Below are positions 1-5,745 of a stretch of DNA of 11,275 nt, in pieces. The translations under genes and the position numbers were made by a program. Location of the stretch: positions 1 to 11,275 of the forward strand of contig JBHHZP010000119.1 in NCBI GenBank assembly GCA_046758085.1, given 5' to 3'. Within the stretch, counting starts at the first letter, position 1. Each line of letters opens with the position of its first letter. This stretch comes from VRUB01 sp046758085 (lineage in GTDB: Bacteria; Pseudomonadota; Gammaproteobacteria; Acidiferrobacterales; SPGG2). Below the pieces are notes generated by a model. That model saw nothing but the letters and a program-made list of their open reading frames with translations. It was not told where the DNA came from and did no database searches.

Positions 1-285
1 GTTGCTCACGCCAGGGATCTCGACGGGGTACTGGAACGCGAGGAACACTCCTTCCTGGGCGCGCTCCTCTGGGGCCATGCCTAATAGATCACGGCCCTGG
101 TAGGTGACCTCACCACCGGTAACCTCATAACCATCACGCCCCGCCAGCACGTGCGCCAGAGTGCTTTTCCCGGAAGCATTTGGCCCCATAATGGCATGTA
201 GCTCGCCGGGGTTAACCTCCAGATTCAAGCCTTGCAAGATCGGTTTTCCCTGCACTCTTACCTGCAAATTCTTGATAGACAGCAT
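1..285 (-). CDS. sufC: SufC, Fe-S assembly ABC-type ATPase (3' part outside window)
   Basis: SufC is the cytoplasmic ATPase of the SufBC2D scaffold, where ATP hydrolysis drives the conformational change needed to build a nascent Fe-S cluster on SufB. The first 95 residues are visible, reading from ATG at 285 to the window edge in frame. They show a Walker A motif GPNASGKS (residues 34-41, with Lys40 at the position of the E. coli SufC Walker lysine) and a Q-loop in AFQYPVEIPGVSN (Gln85 onward), a stretch nearly invariant in SufC. The signature motif, Walker B and H-loop lie outside. Ala37 replaces the Gly usual in GPNGSGKS, a tolerated position. AGGG lies about eight bases before the ATG. The gene follows sufB by 98 bp on the same strand and is very probably co-transcribed with it. 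Confidence 0.95.
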   Translation of the reverse strand, partial: MLSIKNLQVRVQGKPILQGLNLEVNPGELHAIMGPNASGKSTLAHVLAGRDGYEVTGGEVTYQGRDLLGMAPEERAQEGVFLAFQYPVEIPGVSN

Positions 286-383
286 TGATTGCACCCTATT
301 GACCAGATCCAATTGTTAAGTAGCAAATGTGAAGCAGTAAGAAAAAGACTTAACTACTTGTTAGTTTCAACGTGCTACGGACT

Positions 384-1832
384 TTAACCCACAGCCCCTT
401 CGAGACTGATACCGAGCAGCTTCTGCGCTTCGACTGCAAACTCCATTGGAAGCTCTTTGAATACTTCCTTGCAAAAACCATTTACGATCATGGATACTGC
501 ATCCTCGGTGGATAGGCCCCGCTGCCTGCAATAGAACAACTGATCCTCACCGATCTTCGAAGTGCTCGCCTCATGTTCCACGTGAGCTGTGGGGTTTTTG
601 ACCTCAATGTATGGGAAGGTGTGCGCGCCACATTTATCACCCATCAGCAACGAGTCGCACTGCGTGTAGTTGCGTGCGTTGTCTGCACCTTTTAGTATCT
701 TCACCAGCCCCCGGTATGAATTCTGAGCACGGCCCGCCGAGATACCTTTGGATATAATGGTGCTACGGGTATTGCGGCCAATGTGAATCATCTTCGTGCC
801 CGTGTCGGCCTGCTGGCAATTATTGGTAAGCGCCACGGAGTAGAACTCGCCTATGGTATTATCCTTCTCGAGCAGCACGCTGGGATATTTCCAGGTTATC
901 GCCGAGCCGGTCTCTACCTGCGTCCACGAGATCTTGGCGTTCTCGCCGCGGCACGCTCCACGCTTTGTGACAAAGTTGTATATGCCACCGCGCCCTTCCT
1001 CATCGCCGGGGTACCAGTTCTGCACCGTCGAGTACTTGATTTGGGCGTCCTGGAGCGCGATCAGCTCGACCACCGCAGCATGAAGCTGATTTTCATCACG
1101 CATCGGCGCGGTACAGCCTTCCAGGTAACTCACGTAGCTGCCTTCGTCTGCGATGATCAAGGTCCGCTCGAACTGACCGCTCTTGGACGCGTTGATCCGA
1201 AAATAGGTTGACAGCTCCATCGGGCAACGCACGCCCTTGGGTATGTACACGAATGACCCGTCAGTGAAGACGGCGGAGTTGAGCGAGGCGAAAAAGTTAT
1301 CCGTATACGGGACCACGGAGCCGAGGTAACGCTGTATAAGGTCCGGGTGCTGCTGAACGGCCTCCGAAAACGACGAAAAGATTACGCCTTGCTCAGCCAG
1401 CTTCTCCTTGAACGTGGTGGCGACGGAGACGCTGTCGAACACGGCGTCGACCGCGACGCCCGCAAGTGCCTTCTGCTCCTCCAGGGGTATCCCCAATTTC
1501 GCGTAGGTCTCGAGCAACTTTGGGTCGACCTCATCAAGGCTTTTCGGCCCGTCCTTGTCGGACTTGGGTGCCGAGTAATAAGTAATCTCCTGGTAGTCGA
1601 TCGGCGGGTGGTGCACGTTCGCCCATTGCGGTTCCTTCATGGTTAGCCAATGCCGGTAGGCCTGCAGGCGCCAATTGAGCATGAACTGGGGTTCGTGTTT
1701 TTTGGCCGAGATCGTTCGGATGATATCTTCGTTCAGGCCAGGCGCGACAGTATCGGCCTCGATGTCCGTCACGAAGCCGGCGTCGTACTCGCGCTTGATC
1801 AGCTCTGAGATTTCTCGATTCGCCGATGACAT
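384..1832 (-). CDS. sufB: SufB, Fe-S cluster assembly scaffold subunit
   Basis: SufB is the scaffold subunit of SufBCD in the cytoplasm. It receives sulfane sulfur (from SufS via SufE or SufU) and holds the assembling cluster. The 482-residue product is close to the 495 residues of E. coli SufB and has the right-handed beta-helix core typical of the family. Cys240 in the YLEGCTAP motif corresponds to E. coli Cys254, the sulfur entry residue. Cys392 in the QCDSLLMGDKCGAHTFPYIE block corresponds to Cys405, a cluster ligand at the SufB-SufD interface. The conserved C-terminal FYCRQRGLS motif is present at 433-441. The start at 1832 is supported by a strong GGAGG seven bases upstream. The gene lies between iscR (127-bp gap) and sufC (98-bp gap), all on the minus strand. 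No truncation or missing key residue is seen. Confidence 0.97.
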   Translation of the reverse strand: MSSANREISELIKREYDAGFVTDIEADTVAPGLNEDIIRTISAKKHEPQFMLNWRLQAYRHWLTMKEPQWANVHHPPIDYQEITYYSAPKSDKDGPKSLDEVDPKLLETYAKLGIPLEEQKALAGVAVDAVFDSVSVATTFKEKLAEQGVIFSSFSEAVQQHPDLIQRYLGSVVPYTDNFFASLNSAVFTDGSFVYIPKGVRCPMELSTYFRINASKSGQFERTLIIADEGSYVSYLEGCTAPMRDENQLHAAVVELIALQDAQIKYSTVQNWYPGDEEGRGGIYNFVTKRGACRGENAKISWTQVETGSAITWKYPSVLLEKDNTIGEFYSVALTNNCQQADTGTKMIHIGRNTRSTIISKGISAGRAQNSYRGLVKILKGADNARNYTQCDSLLMGDKCGAHTFPYIEVKNPTAHVEHEASTSKIGEDQLFYCRQRGLSTEDAVSMIVNGFCKEVFKELPMEFAVEAQKLLGISLEGAVG

Positions 1833-1876
1833 TGACTGCCTCCGTTACAGGCTCGATGCGAAAGTCTTACGTCTTT

Positions 1877-1910
1877 GTGTATGTCGCATCCCGTGGGCCC
1901 CACCATACAC
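1877..1910 (-). other. Inverted repeat between iscR and sufB
   Basis: Seven-base arms GTGTATG (1877-1883) and CATACAC (1904-1910) enclose a second, GC-rich dyad GTGGGCCCCAC (1893-1903) that abuts one outer arm. A nine-base bulge separates it from the other arm. On the minus-strand transcript this could fold into a bulged hairpin between iscR and sufB. No U-tract follows, so it is not a classical terminator. It could tune differential expression within the operon by processing or partial attenuation. Function is inference only. Confidence 0.4.
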
Positions 1911-1959
1911 GCTGGTGCGCCATCGTAGAACGTGTCGCGATTGTTGGATAGCCGCTCGT

Positions 1960-2433
1960 TCAAGCAACGCTCTTGGTCGTCTGAACGCCCCGCCCATGAC
2001 GAGCTTCCTGTCGCACTGCCACGTTCTGTACCGCTGGCCATTCTACTATCTGGCCCAGGGTGATCGCTTGCAAGAAATCATAAAGCTGCTTGCTCAGGTC
2101 AACCCAGAGCTCGTGGGTGAGGCATTTTTCGCCGTCTTGACAGTCTTCCTTACCGGCGCAGCGGGTCATGTCGATCTGTTCGTCCACCGCGGCAATTATT
2201 TCCGCAATGGTGACCTCACTGGCGGGGCGGGCCAACCGATATCCGCCGCCGGGGCCGCGCATCCCTTTCACCAGTCTGTTCTTGCGCAGGCGGGCGAAGA
2301 GCTGCTCGAGATAGGATACGGAAATCTTCTGTGTTTCCGCTATATCCGTGAGCGCAACCGGCCCGACTTCGTCGTGCAGGGCCAGATCAATCATTGCTGT
2401 GACCGCGTAACGGCCTTTTGTCGATAGTCTCAT
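1960..2433 (-). CDS. iscR: IscR, Rrf2-family [2Fe-2S] regulator
   Basis: IscR senses cellular Fe-S status: with a [2Fe-2S] cluster it represses type 1 promoters, and in either form it binds type 2 sites. The 157-residue product starts MRLSTKGRYAV, the canonical IscR N-terminus. The winged helix-turn-helix covers about residues 1-80, with Glu43 in YLEQLF at the E. coli position that governs site discrimination. Cluster ligands are Cys92, Cys98 and Cys104 (C-x5-C-x5-C), with His107 as the likely fourth ligand, all at the same numbers as in E. coli. ITLGQIV near 124-130 matches the dimerisation helix region. The frame stays open upstream, but the ATG at 2433 is chosen because the family starts here; the ribosome site is weak (GACGAG). 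It is the first gene of the iscR-sufB-sufC operon, so it probably controls suf rather than an isc cluster. Confidence 0.95.
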   Translation of the reverse strand: MRLSTKGRYAVTAMIDLALHDEVGPVALTDIAETQKISVSYLEQLFARLRKNRLVKGMRGPGGGYRLARPASEVTIAEIIAAVDEQIDMTRCAGKEDCQDGEKCLTHELWVDLSKQLYDFLQAITLGQIVEWPAVQNVAVRQEARHGRGVQTTKSVA

Positions 2434-2502
2434 AGTCTGTCTCGTCTGATGTTGGTGGACACGAACGCAGGAGCAAATCCTGAGCAATTCGGTCAGAAAT
2501 AC

Positions 2503-2531
2503 AAGATACAATAACCAAGTAATTAGATCAA
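2503..2531 (-). promoter_or_regulatory. Candidate sigma-70 promoter of iscR-suf operon
   Basis: Read on the minus strand, TTGATC (-35, at 2531-2526) is followed by a 17-bp spacer and TATCTT (-10, at 2508-2503). Transcription would start near 2496, giving a leader of about 60 nt before the iscR ATG at 2433. Both boxes keep most consensus bases, the spacing is optimal, and the local AT-richness contrasts with the flanks. The call is a visual match and no other promoter for iscR is as good. Confidence 0.55.
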
Positions 2532-2535
2532 GTTT
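2511..2535 (-). promoter_or_regulatory. Candidate IscR type 1 operator overlapping the -35 box
   Basis: A 25-bp imperfect dyad overlaps the -35 hexamer and spacer. On the minus strand its left half is AAACTTGATC; the right half read on the opposite strand is ATAACCAAGT. Each half agrees with about seven of ten positions of the type 1 half-site ATASYYGACT, and the centre is AT-rich as expected. Its position would block RNA polymerase, consistent with negative autoregulation by holo-IscR as known in E. coli. The match is imperfect, since the GACT core is not exact in either half, so this is a plausible site rather than a certain one. Confidence 0.45.
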
Positions 2536-2793
2536 GTGCGGTGGTGAGCAGTACGATCGCACGTGCCGCAGCTATTTATAACCACTTGATAATTAATAGA
2601 AATTTGTATAGGAAGTGGGTACGACCGTCTTTGTCTGCGCTGGTTTTCGTCCGAGCAGCGGTTCTCCCTCTCGGGCTCACGTGGCAACGCACTTAGTCTG
2701 TATTTCTCACCGGGTATCGTCGCGAGGGCGCGCAGATGCCTTTGGGTAAGCTGCAGCCAGGGGAAGGTCCGGTGAACCTTCGCCCCGGCGAAC

Positions 2794-2817
2794 GGGAAAT
2801 CCACGGAGGGATTTCCC
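2794..2817. repeat. 9-bp-stem hairpin with ACGGAG loop
   Basis: Perfect arms GGGAAATCC (2794-2802) and GGATTTCCC (2809-2817) enclose the six-base loop ACGGAG. No run of T follows in either direction, so it is not a standard intrinsic terminator. The loop resembles the AGGGAC and AGGGAG loops of the small hairpins at 2903-2916 and within 2949-3005, which suggests a shared element type with variable stems. Confidence 0.6.
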
Positions 2818-2902
2818 CGGTCCGCCAAGCGAAGCAGGCGTACGAAGCGCAGGCGTACTTTACATTACGTTGAGCCCGCAACCGGGCACGACGCGGGCAC
2901 GA

Positions 2903-2916
2903 CTCCAGGGACGGAG
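2903..2916. repeat. Short hairpin with AGGGAC loop, degenerate 19-mer relative
   Basis: CTCC (2903-2906), loop AGGGAC, GGAG (2913-2916). With its flanks it resembles a degenerate copy of the 19-bp unit repeated at 2949-3005, but both stem arms changed together (CTCC/GGAG here, CTGC/GCAG there), preserving pairing. It directly precedes the first REP-like unit. Confidence 0.45.
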
Positions 2917-2919
2917 GAG

Positions 2920-2948
2920 GTAGGACCGCGTCGGGAACAGCGGTCGAG
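2920..2948 (+). repeat. REP-like hairpin unit A (GTAG-headed, 29 bp)
   Basis: The unit begins GTAG and carries arms GACCGC (2924-2929) and GCGGTC (2940-2945) around the ten-base loop GTCGGGAACA. It is the same length and has the same loop as unit D at 3067-3095, but the stem differs by paired changes. A 5' GTAG tetranucleotide followed by a GC-rich imperfect palindrome is the hallmark of bacterial REP elements mobilised by RAYT transposases. No RAYT gene is in the window. Confidence 0.6.
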
Positions 2949-3005
2949 GACGACTACAGGGAGGCAGGACGACTGCAGGGAGGCAGGACGACTGCAGGGA
3001 GGCAG
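2949..3005. repeat. 19-bp tandem repeat, three copies
   Basis: Three adjacent copies of GACGACTGCAGGGAGGCAG occur at 2949-2967, 2968-2986 and 2987-3005. The last two are identical; the first has A in place of G at its eighth base. Each contains a small hairpin CTGC-AGGGAG-GCAG (the first copy has an A-C mismatch). The unit length is not a multiple of three and there are no spacers, so this is neither a coding repeat nor a CRISPR array. It sits between REP-like units A and B. Confidence 0.8.
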
Positions 3006-3008
3006 GAG

Positions 3009-3095
3009 CTAGAGCAACGCCGGGAGCAGTTGCCGCGCTAGAGCAACGCCGGGAGCAGTTGCCGAGGTAGAGTCGCGTCGGGAACAGCGACCGAG
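3009..3095 (+). repeat. Tandem 29-bp REP-like units B, C and D
   Basis: Three head-to-tail 29-bp units lie at 3009-3037, 3038-3066 and 3067-3095. B and C differ by one base, begin CTAG, and have arms GCAAC/GTTGC around GCCGGGAGCA. D begins GTAG and has arms GTCGC/GCGAC around GTCGGGAACA. Comparison with unit A (2920-2948) shows paired substitutions at several stem positions while the CGGGA loop core is constant. The first two and eighth-ninth loop bases can also pair and also change together (GT/AC versus GC/GC), leaving one bulged A. The right arm of D can alternatively pair with CGGTCGC at 3101-3107 (7 bp, 7-nt loop). This is a REP-like cluster by form; family assignment is inference. Confidence 0.7.
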
Positions 3096-3180
3096 ATACA
3101 CGGTCGCAGCAGATAGCTGGTGAGAAATGCAGGCTAACATAGTCGTCAGGGATTGCCGGGCACGGTAGTGCGTACGTGCT

Positions 3181-3231
3181 GCCCCAATCGGGGCCGCGGC
3201 GTTAACGCTAGCGCTGGGCGGCCCGCAGCGC
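3181..3231 (-). other. Three consecutive hairpins just 3' of the lipase gene
   Basis: Reading downstream of the lipase stop on the minus strand, the first hairpin has GCGCTG/CAGCGC arms (3211-3231), the next is the palindrome GCGTTAACGC (3199-3208), and the third is GCCCC-AATC-GGGGC (3181-3194). No T-rich tract follows any of them, so intrinsic termination is doubtful. They may protect the 3' end of the mRNA or be decayed repeat material continuous with the REP-like cluster. Confidence 0.35.
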
Positions 3232-3246
3232 AATGGGTTTGCGATC

Positions 3247-4668
3247 TTATCTTGGCGGTACGGGGATGGTTTGTGTGTGCACCCGATCCTGCGTCGTCGC
3301 CTGGCTGAGCAGGATATTGAGCAGGTTATCCTGGAACGTCAGGTTGGCAGTTAGTTGAGCATGTCGTTCGCACAGGAAGACCGAGTAGGCAATCGGAAAC
3401 TCTGTGTGATCATTGCCGGGAAGCGACGGGTCAAGGGAATTTCGTGCCAATAGGGACGGCTTGGTAACAGTTCCGTCACCGGGCTCCAGCATTAAGCTGT
3501 CATAATTCAGACCGGGTACGCGATTTACGACGTCACGCGGGTGAAAGCGAACGCGCATCCGGCCTTTTGCCGGTTCGACCAGGCACCTCGCGGGAGTGAG
3601 AGTACAATCTCCGCCGAAGACCACATAACGTACAGGTGCTTGGCCCGGTGGAACTGACAGTGCACGGTGAAAATGTTTTGCCCGGAGCAGGTTTCTTTCA
3701 AAGTAACGCGTCAGCACATCGATATAGCGCTGCGCATCGTTGCTCGAATCAAAGCGCGACCGGATTCGCGCCTGAGCCTCGGGAGCGAAGATCGACCACT
3801 GATTGTCACGCCAGGTCTTGACTGAGTACAGGTCTCGATCCCATTTACTGCCGTCAAGGGCAATCATCCAATCGCGGTCCGGGTGAGGCAGGAGCTCATA
3901 GGCAGCGGGCATTGTTGCGAGAATCTCAGGATAGAGTCGCATCAGCCCGAAGCGTTTGCCCTTCATAAATACCTGCAGGCCCTTGATAGAACCCCAGTTC
4001 GGAGTACCAATCAGGATCACCTTTCCGATCTTTGCGGCACCCACACCATTGGGGTGGAATGTGTCGGAATCGAGCACGTCCTCACTGCCGTAGCGGATAA
4101 AATACCGGGCGAGCAGCCCACCCATACTGTGGGCGATGATATCGACTTTAAGGCTGGGATCAGCATAGTCACTGCGGATCTGCTCTACGAGCCGATCGAG
4201 CTGGGCGGCGGTTTCCGGGATGTTCTGCCGCCAGTCGTATAGGAATATATAGTATCGTCGATCGTCCCGCGTGTAGCGTTGTCCTGGCTTGCCGAGCGAG
4301 TAGCCGCCGGCGCTCTCCAGTGCCGAGCGAATGCGGCGATAATAATGCACTCCCGCGACCCCATCGAACAAACCATACGCCTCGATGTTGTCGTTGCGGG
4401 GCTGTAGCGTCTCTGGATCGATCTCAAGGGCAAGCCGGTCGGATGTTTTGAATAAGAAGTTGGTTAACGGGCCAGGCCAGATCTCACGCCCGTCTGTGTG
4501 TCTCCTCAGTCTGCTCGCGCCCGCACCGGGGATCAAGATCACCGGATGTTGGGCGCGTTGCGAAGAGCTGACGGCGTAGAGTCGGTTTAGGTCCGGCTTG
4601 CCGGTCACAGTGCCGCAACCCGCCAATATGAACGACAGCACTGTTGCGACAATTACTAGTTTTTTCAT
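3247..4668 (-). CDS. LCAT-family lipase/acyltransferase lipoprotein
   Basis: The 473-residue product starts with a lipoprotein signal, MKKLVIVATVLSFILAGC: two lysines, a hydrophobic core and a lipobox LAGC with Cys18 as the lipidated residue. The mature protein should be membrane-anchored in the envelope. The alpha/beta-hydrolase core matches the lecithin:cholesterol acyltransferase family: oxyanion-side strand VILIPGAGAS (43-52), YDWRQ (144-148), nucleophile elbow AHSMGG with Ser181, GTPNWGS (221-227), acid in GDGTV (Asp398) and base in NDHTEF (His421). Cys355 and Cys362 could form a disulfide. It probably hydrolyses or transfers acyl chains from phospholipids or related esters; the substrate cannot be read from sequence. 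ATG at 4668 follows GGGGAACCGG. It stands alone on the minus strand, with a long gap on each side, so it is probably monocistronic. Confidence 0.85.
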   Translation of the reverse strand: MKKLVIVATVLSFILAGCGTVTGKPDLNRLYAVSSSQRAQHPVILIPGAGASRLRRHTDGREIWPGPLTNFLFKTSDRLALEIDPETLQPRNDNIEAYGLFDGVAGVHYYRRIRSALESAGGYSLGKPGQRYTRDDRRYYIFLYDWRQNIPETAAQLDRLVEQIRSDYADPSLKVDIIAHSMGGLLARYFIRYGSEDVLDSDTFHPNGVGAAKIGKVILIGTPNWGSIKGLQVFMKGKRFGLMRLYPEILATMPAAYELLPHPDRDWMIALDGSKWDRDLYSVKTWRDNQWSIFAPEAQARIRSRFDSSNDAQRYIDVLTRYFERNLLRAKHFHRALSVPPGQAPVRYVVFGGDCTLTPARCLVEPAKGRMRVRFHPRDVVNRVPGLNYDSLMLEPGDGTVTKPSLLARNSLDPSLPGNDHTEFPIAYSVFLCERHAQLTANLTFQDNLLNILLSQATTQDRVHTQTIPVPPR

Positions 4669-5745
4669 TTTCCGGTTCCCCGCTTTAAGCTACTCAGGCG
4701 CGCGCCCACCGTAAATGCCACGCCAAGCCGTAGAGACTGTCTGAAAAACGCTCGCTAGGGTCAAAGCACAAGTCCGCGGCTAGTGCGTAGCGAACCAGCA
4801 CAGCAAATTTCGTCCAGGAAGAAGGACATTGCCGGTGCTTCAGATTGAAGCTTTGGTTGCCCTGACAGCGCGTACGCCGGAGTATGTTTTGCGGGCCACT
4901 GAGTGCGAAGCGGGCATTCGGCTCGTGCGGCAAGGAGGTAGAGACTTCGGTAGGAAAACCCAGCGTGCTACCAATTTGATGTAAAATTTGAACACCCCTG
5001 GCCAGCCGAGTCCACTGCTGTCCCCGAAGGTAGCACAAACCGCGATGAATCGGTGGCTGCGCTTCTGTGTGAACCTGCGCGGTGCATAACAGCGTAACGT
5101 ATTGCAGGGCGAGGAGTCGCCACAGATCTACGTACGGCAATGACATAAGAATAAATCATCAACTTCTGTCCTGGAGATTTGGACCGGCGGTGGTTGTCAT
5201 CGTTCCGGTGGCGCGGGTCAATCACAAGTCGGCACACGAGCGCCTGTGTTGCAGCTGGCATGCAACGAGCAAAGCTTGATTGCGATAACGTACCGTCACA
5301 GTGGACGAGGGTAAGACGGACACGGTAGGGCTTTCCGGGTAGAGGGGCACAAGTGAGCAGCACAATGACATACAAATTATCGGGATGATTCGAGGCTCAC
5401 CAATTTGCCCCGCGCGAGTATGCGGGTTGCGACTCCGTCATGAATGGCCAGACGAGTCAGCGACAAGGCCGTAACGAGCCCCCGCACCCGCGGGCGCGGC
5501 AGCTGTGTGTTCAGGCGGGAGACCGGATCAAACGCCGGTACGGCACGCAGCTCGGCAGCGGCGCGGGACGTGCGCATTTGGTGCAACTTAGTTCCTTGGT
5601 CGGCTGTCTATAAACTACGGGGACCAGCGCACCACCCGAACCGATGACCACACGTCGCACCGGGCTATATTAGACCTACATATTTTATGCCATTATAGAT
5701 GGGTCCATGCCGGGACCTACGGTAACCTTCTGCAGGGATTAGGCC
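4669..5745. other. 1.1-kb divergent intergenic gap, no convincing gene
   Basis: This gap separates the minus-strand lipase from the plus-strand sigma gene. Open frames exist (minus 4694-5146, minus 4968-5375, minus 5377-5586, plus 5444-5647), but they overlap one another or lack ribosome sites, and their products show no recognisable domain or normal protein composition. A plus-strand frame ending in a TAA near 4983 reads moderately protein-like for about 50 codons but has no ATG. The sequence may be decayed genes. I see no tRNA or rRNA and no clear insertion-sequence ends. The only sites I would propose are the promoter at 5670-5699 and a 5-bp hairpin GGTCC-ATGCCG-GGACC at 5702-5717 in the sigma leader. 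Confidence 0.6.
5670..5699 (+). promoter_or_regulatory. Candidate promoter of the sigma/anti-sigma operon
   Basis: TTAGAC (5670-5675), an 18-bp spacer and TATAGA (5694-5699) form a reasonable sigma-70-like promoter in an AT-rich patch. A start near 5706 would place a small hairpin (5702-5717) at the very 5' end of the leader and leave about 40 nt before the TTG start at 5746. I do not see the AAC-type -35 motif expected for ECF autoregulation here, but cannot exclude one. Confidence 0.4.

Larger units (their letters stand above)
2536..3246. other. Structured non-coding intergenic region, no gene seen
   Basis: About 0.7 kb between the iscR promoter and the stop of the lipase gene. Open frames on the minus strand (2523-2828, 2693-2881, 3009-3233) have no ribosome sites or recognisable protein features and run through tandem repeats of 19 and 29 bp, lengths that are not multiples of three, so I do not call them. 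The region contains a 9-bp-stem hairpin (2794-2817), a 6-bp-stem hairpin GAAGGT/ACCTTC (2763-2781), a direct duplication based on GAAGCAGGCGTAC (2831-2858, second copy with two extra bases), an 11-bp-period repeat of CGGGCACGAC (2883-2903), the REP-like units, and several hairpins next to the lipase stop. The first 100 bp (to about 2635) is AT-rich and may hold further promoter or operator sequence. Confidence 0.7.

Noticed and set aside
783..1646. Plus-strand open frames inside sufB
   Set aside because: Shadows of the well-supported minus-strand sufB gene.
2434..2562. N-terminal extension of IscR to 200 aa
   Set aside because: The open frame continues upstream of the canonical MRLSTKGRYAV start, but this stretch contains the candidate promoter and operator and does not resemble any Rrf2 protein.
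2523..2881. Minus-strand open frames of 101 and 62 codons
   Set aside because: They overlap in different frames, have no ribosome site, run over hairpins and duplications, and one extends across the iscR promoter.
2949..3095. CRISPR array
   Set aside because: Units of 19 and 29 bp are directly adjacent with no unique spacers, and no cas gene is present.
3009..3233. Minus-strand 74-codon open frame
   Set aside because: It is made largely of the 29-bp repeats and hairpins; the repeat length is not a multiple of three and no protein feature is seen.
4730..4755. Insertion-sequence end, suggested by GACTGTCTGAAAAACG
   Set aside because: Resembles the ends of some transposons by memory only; no matching inverted partner, target duplication or transposase fragment found.
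4694..5146. Minus-strand 150-codon open frame ending 26 bp before the lipase start
   Set aside because: No ribosome site, odd composition rich in Cys, Trp and His without motif, and a competing overlapping frame at 4968-5375. A decayed gene remains possible.
5377..5647. Overlapping open frames on both strands before the sigma gene
   Set aside because: Neither has start signals or a recognisable product; they look like chance openings in GC-rich sequence.
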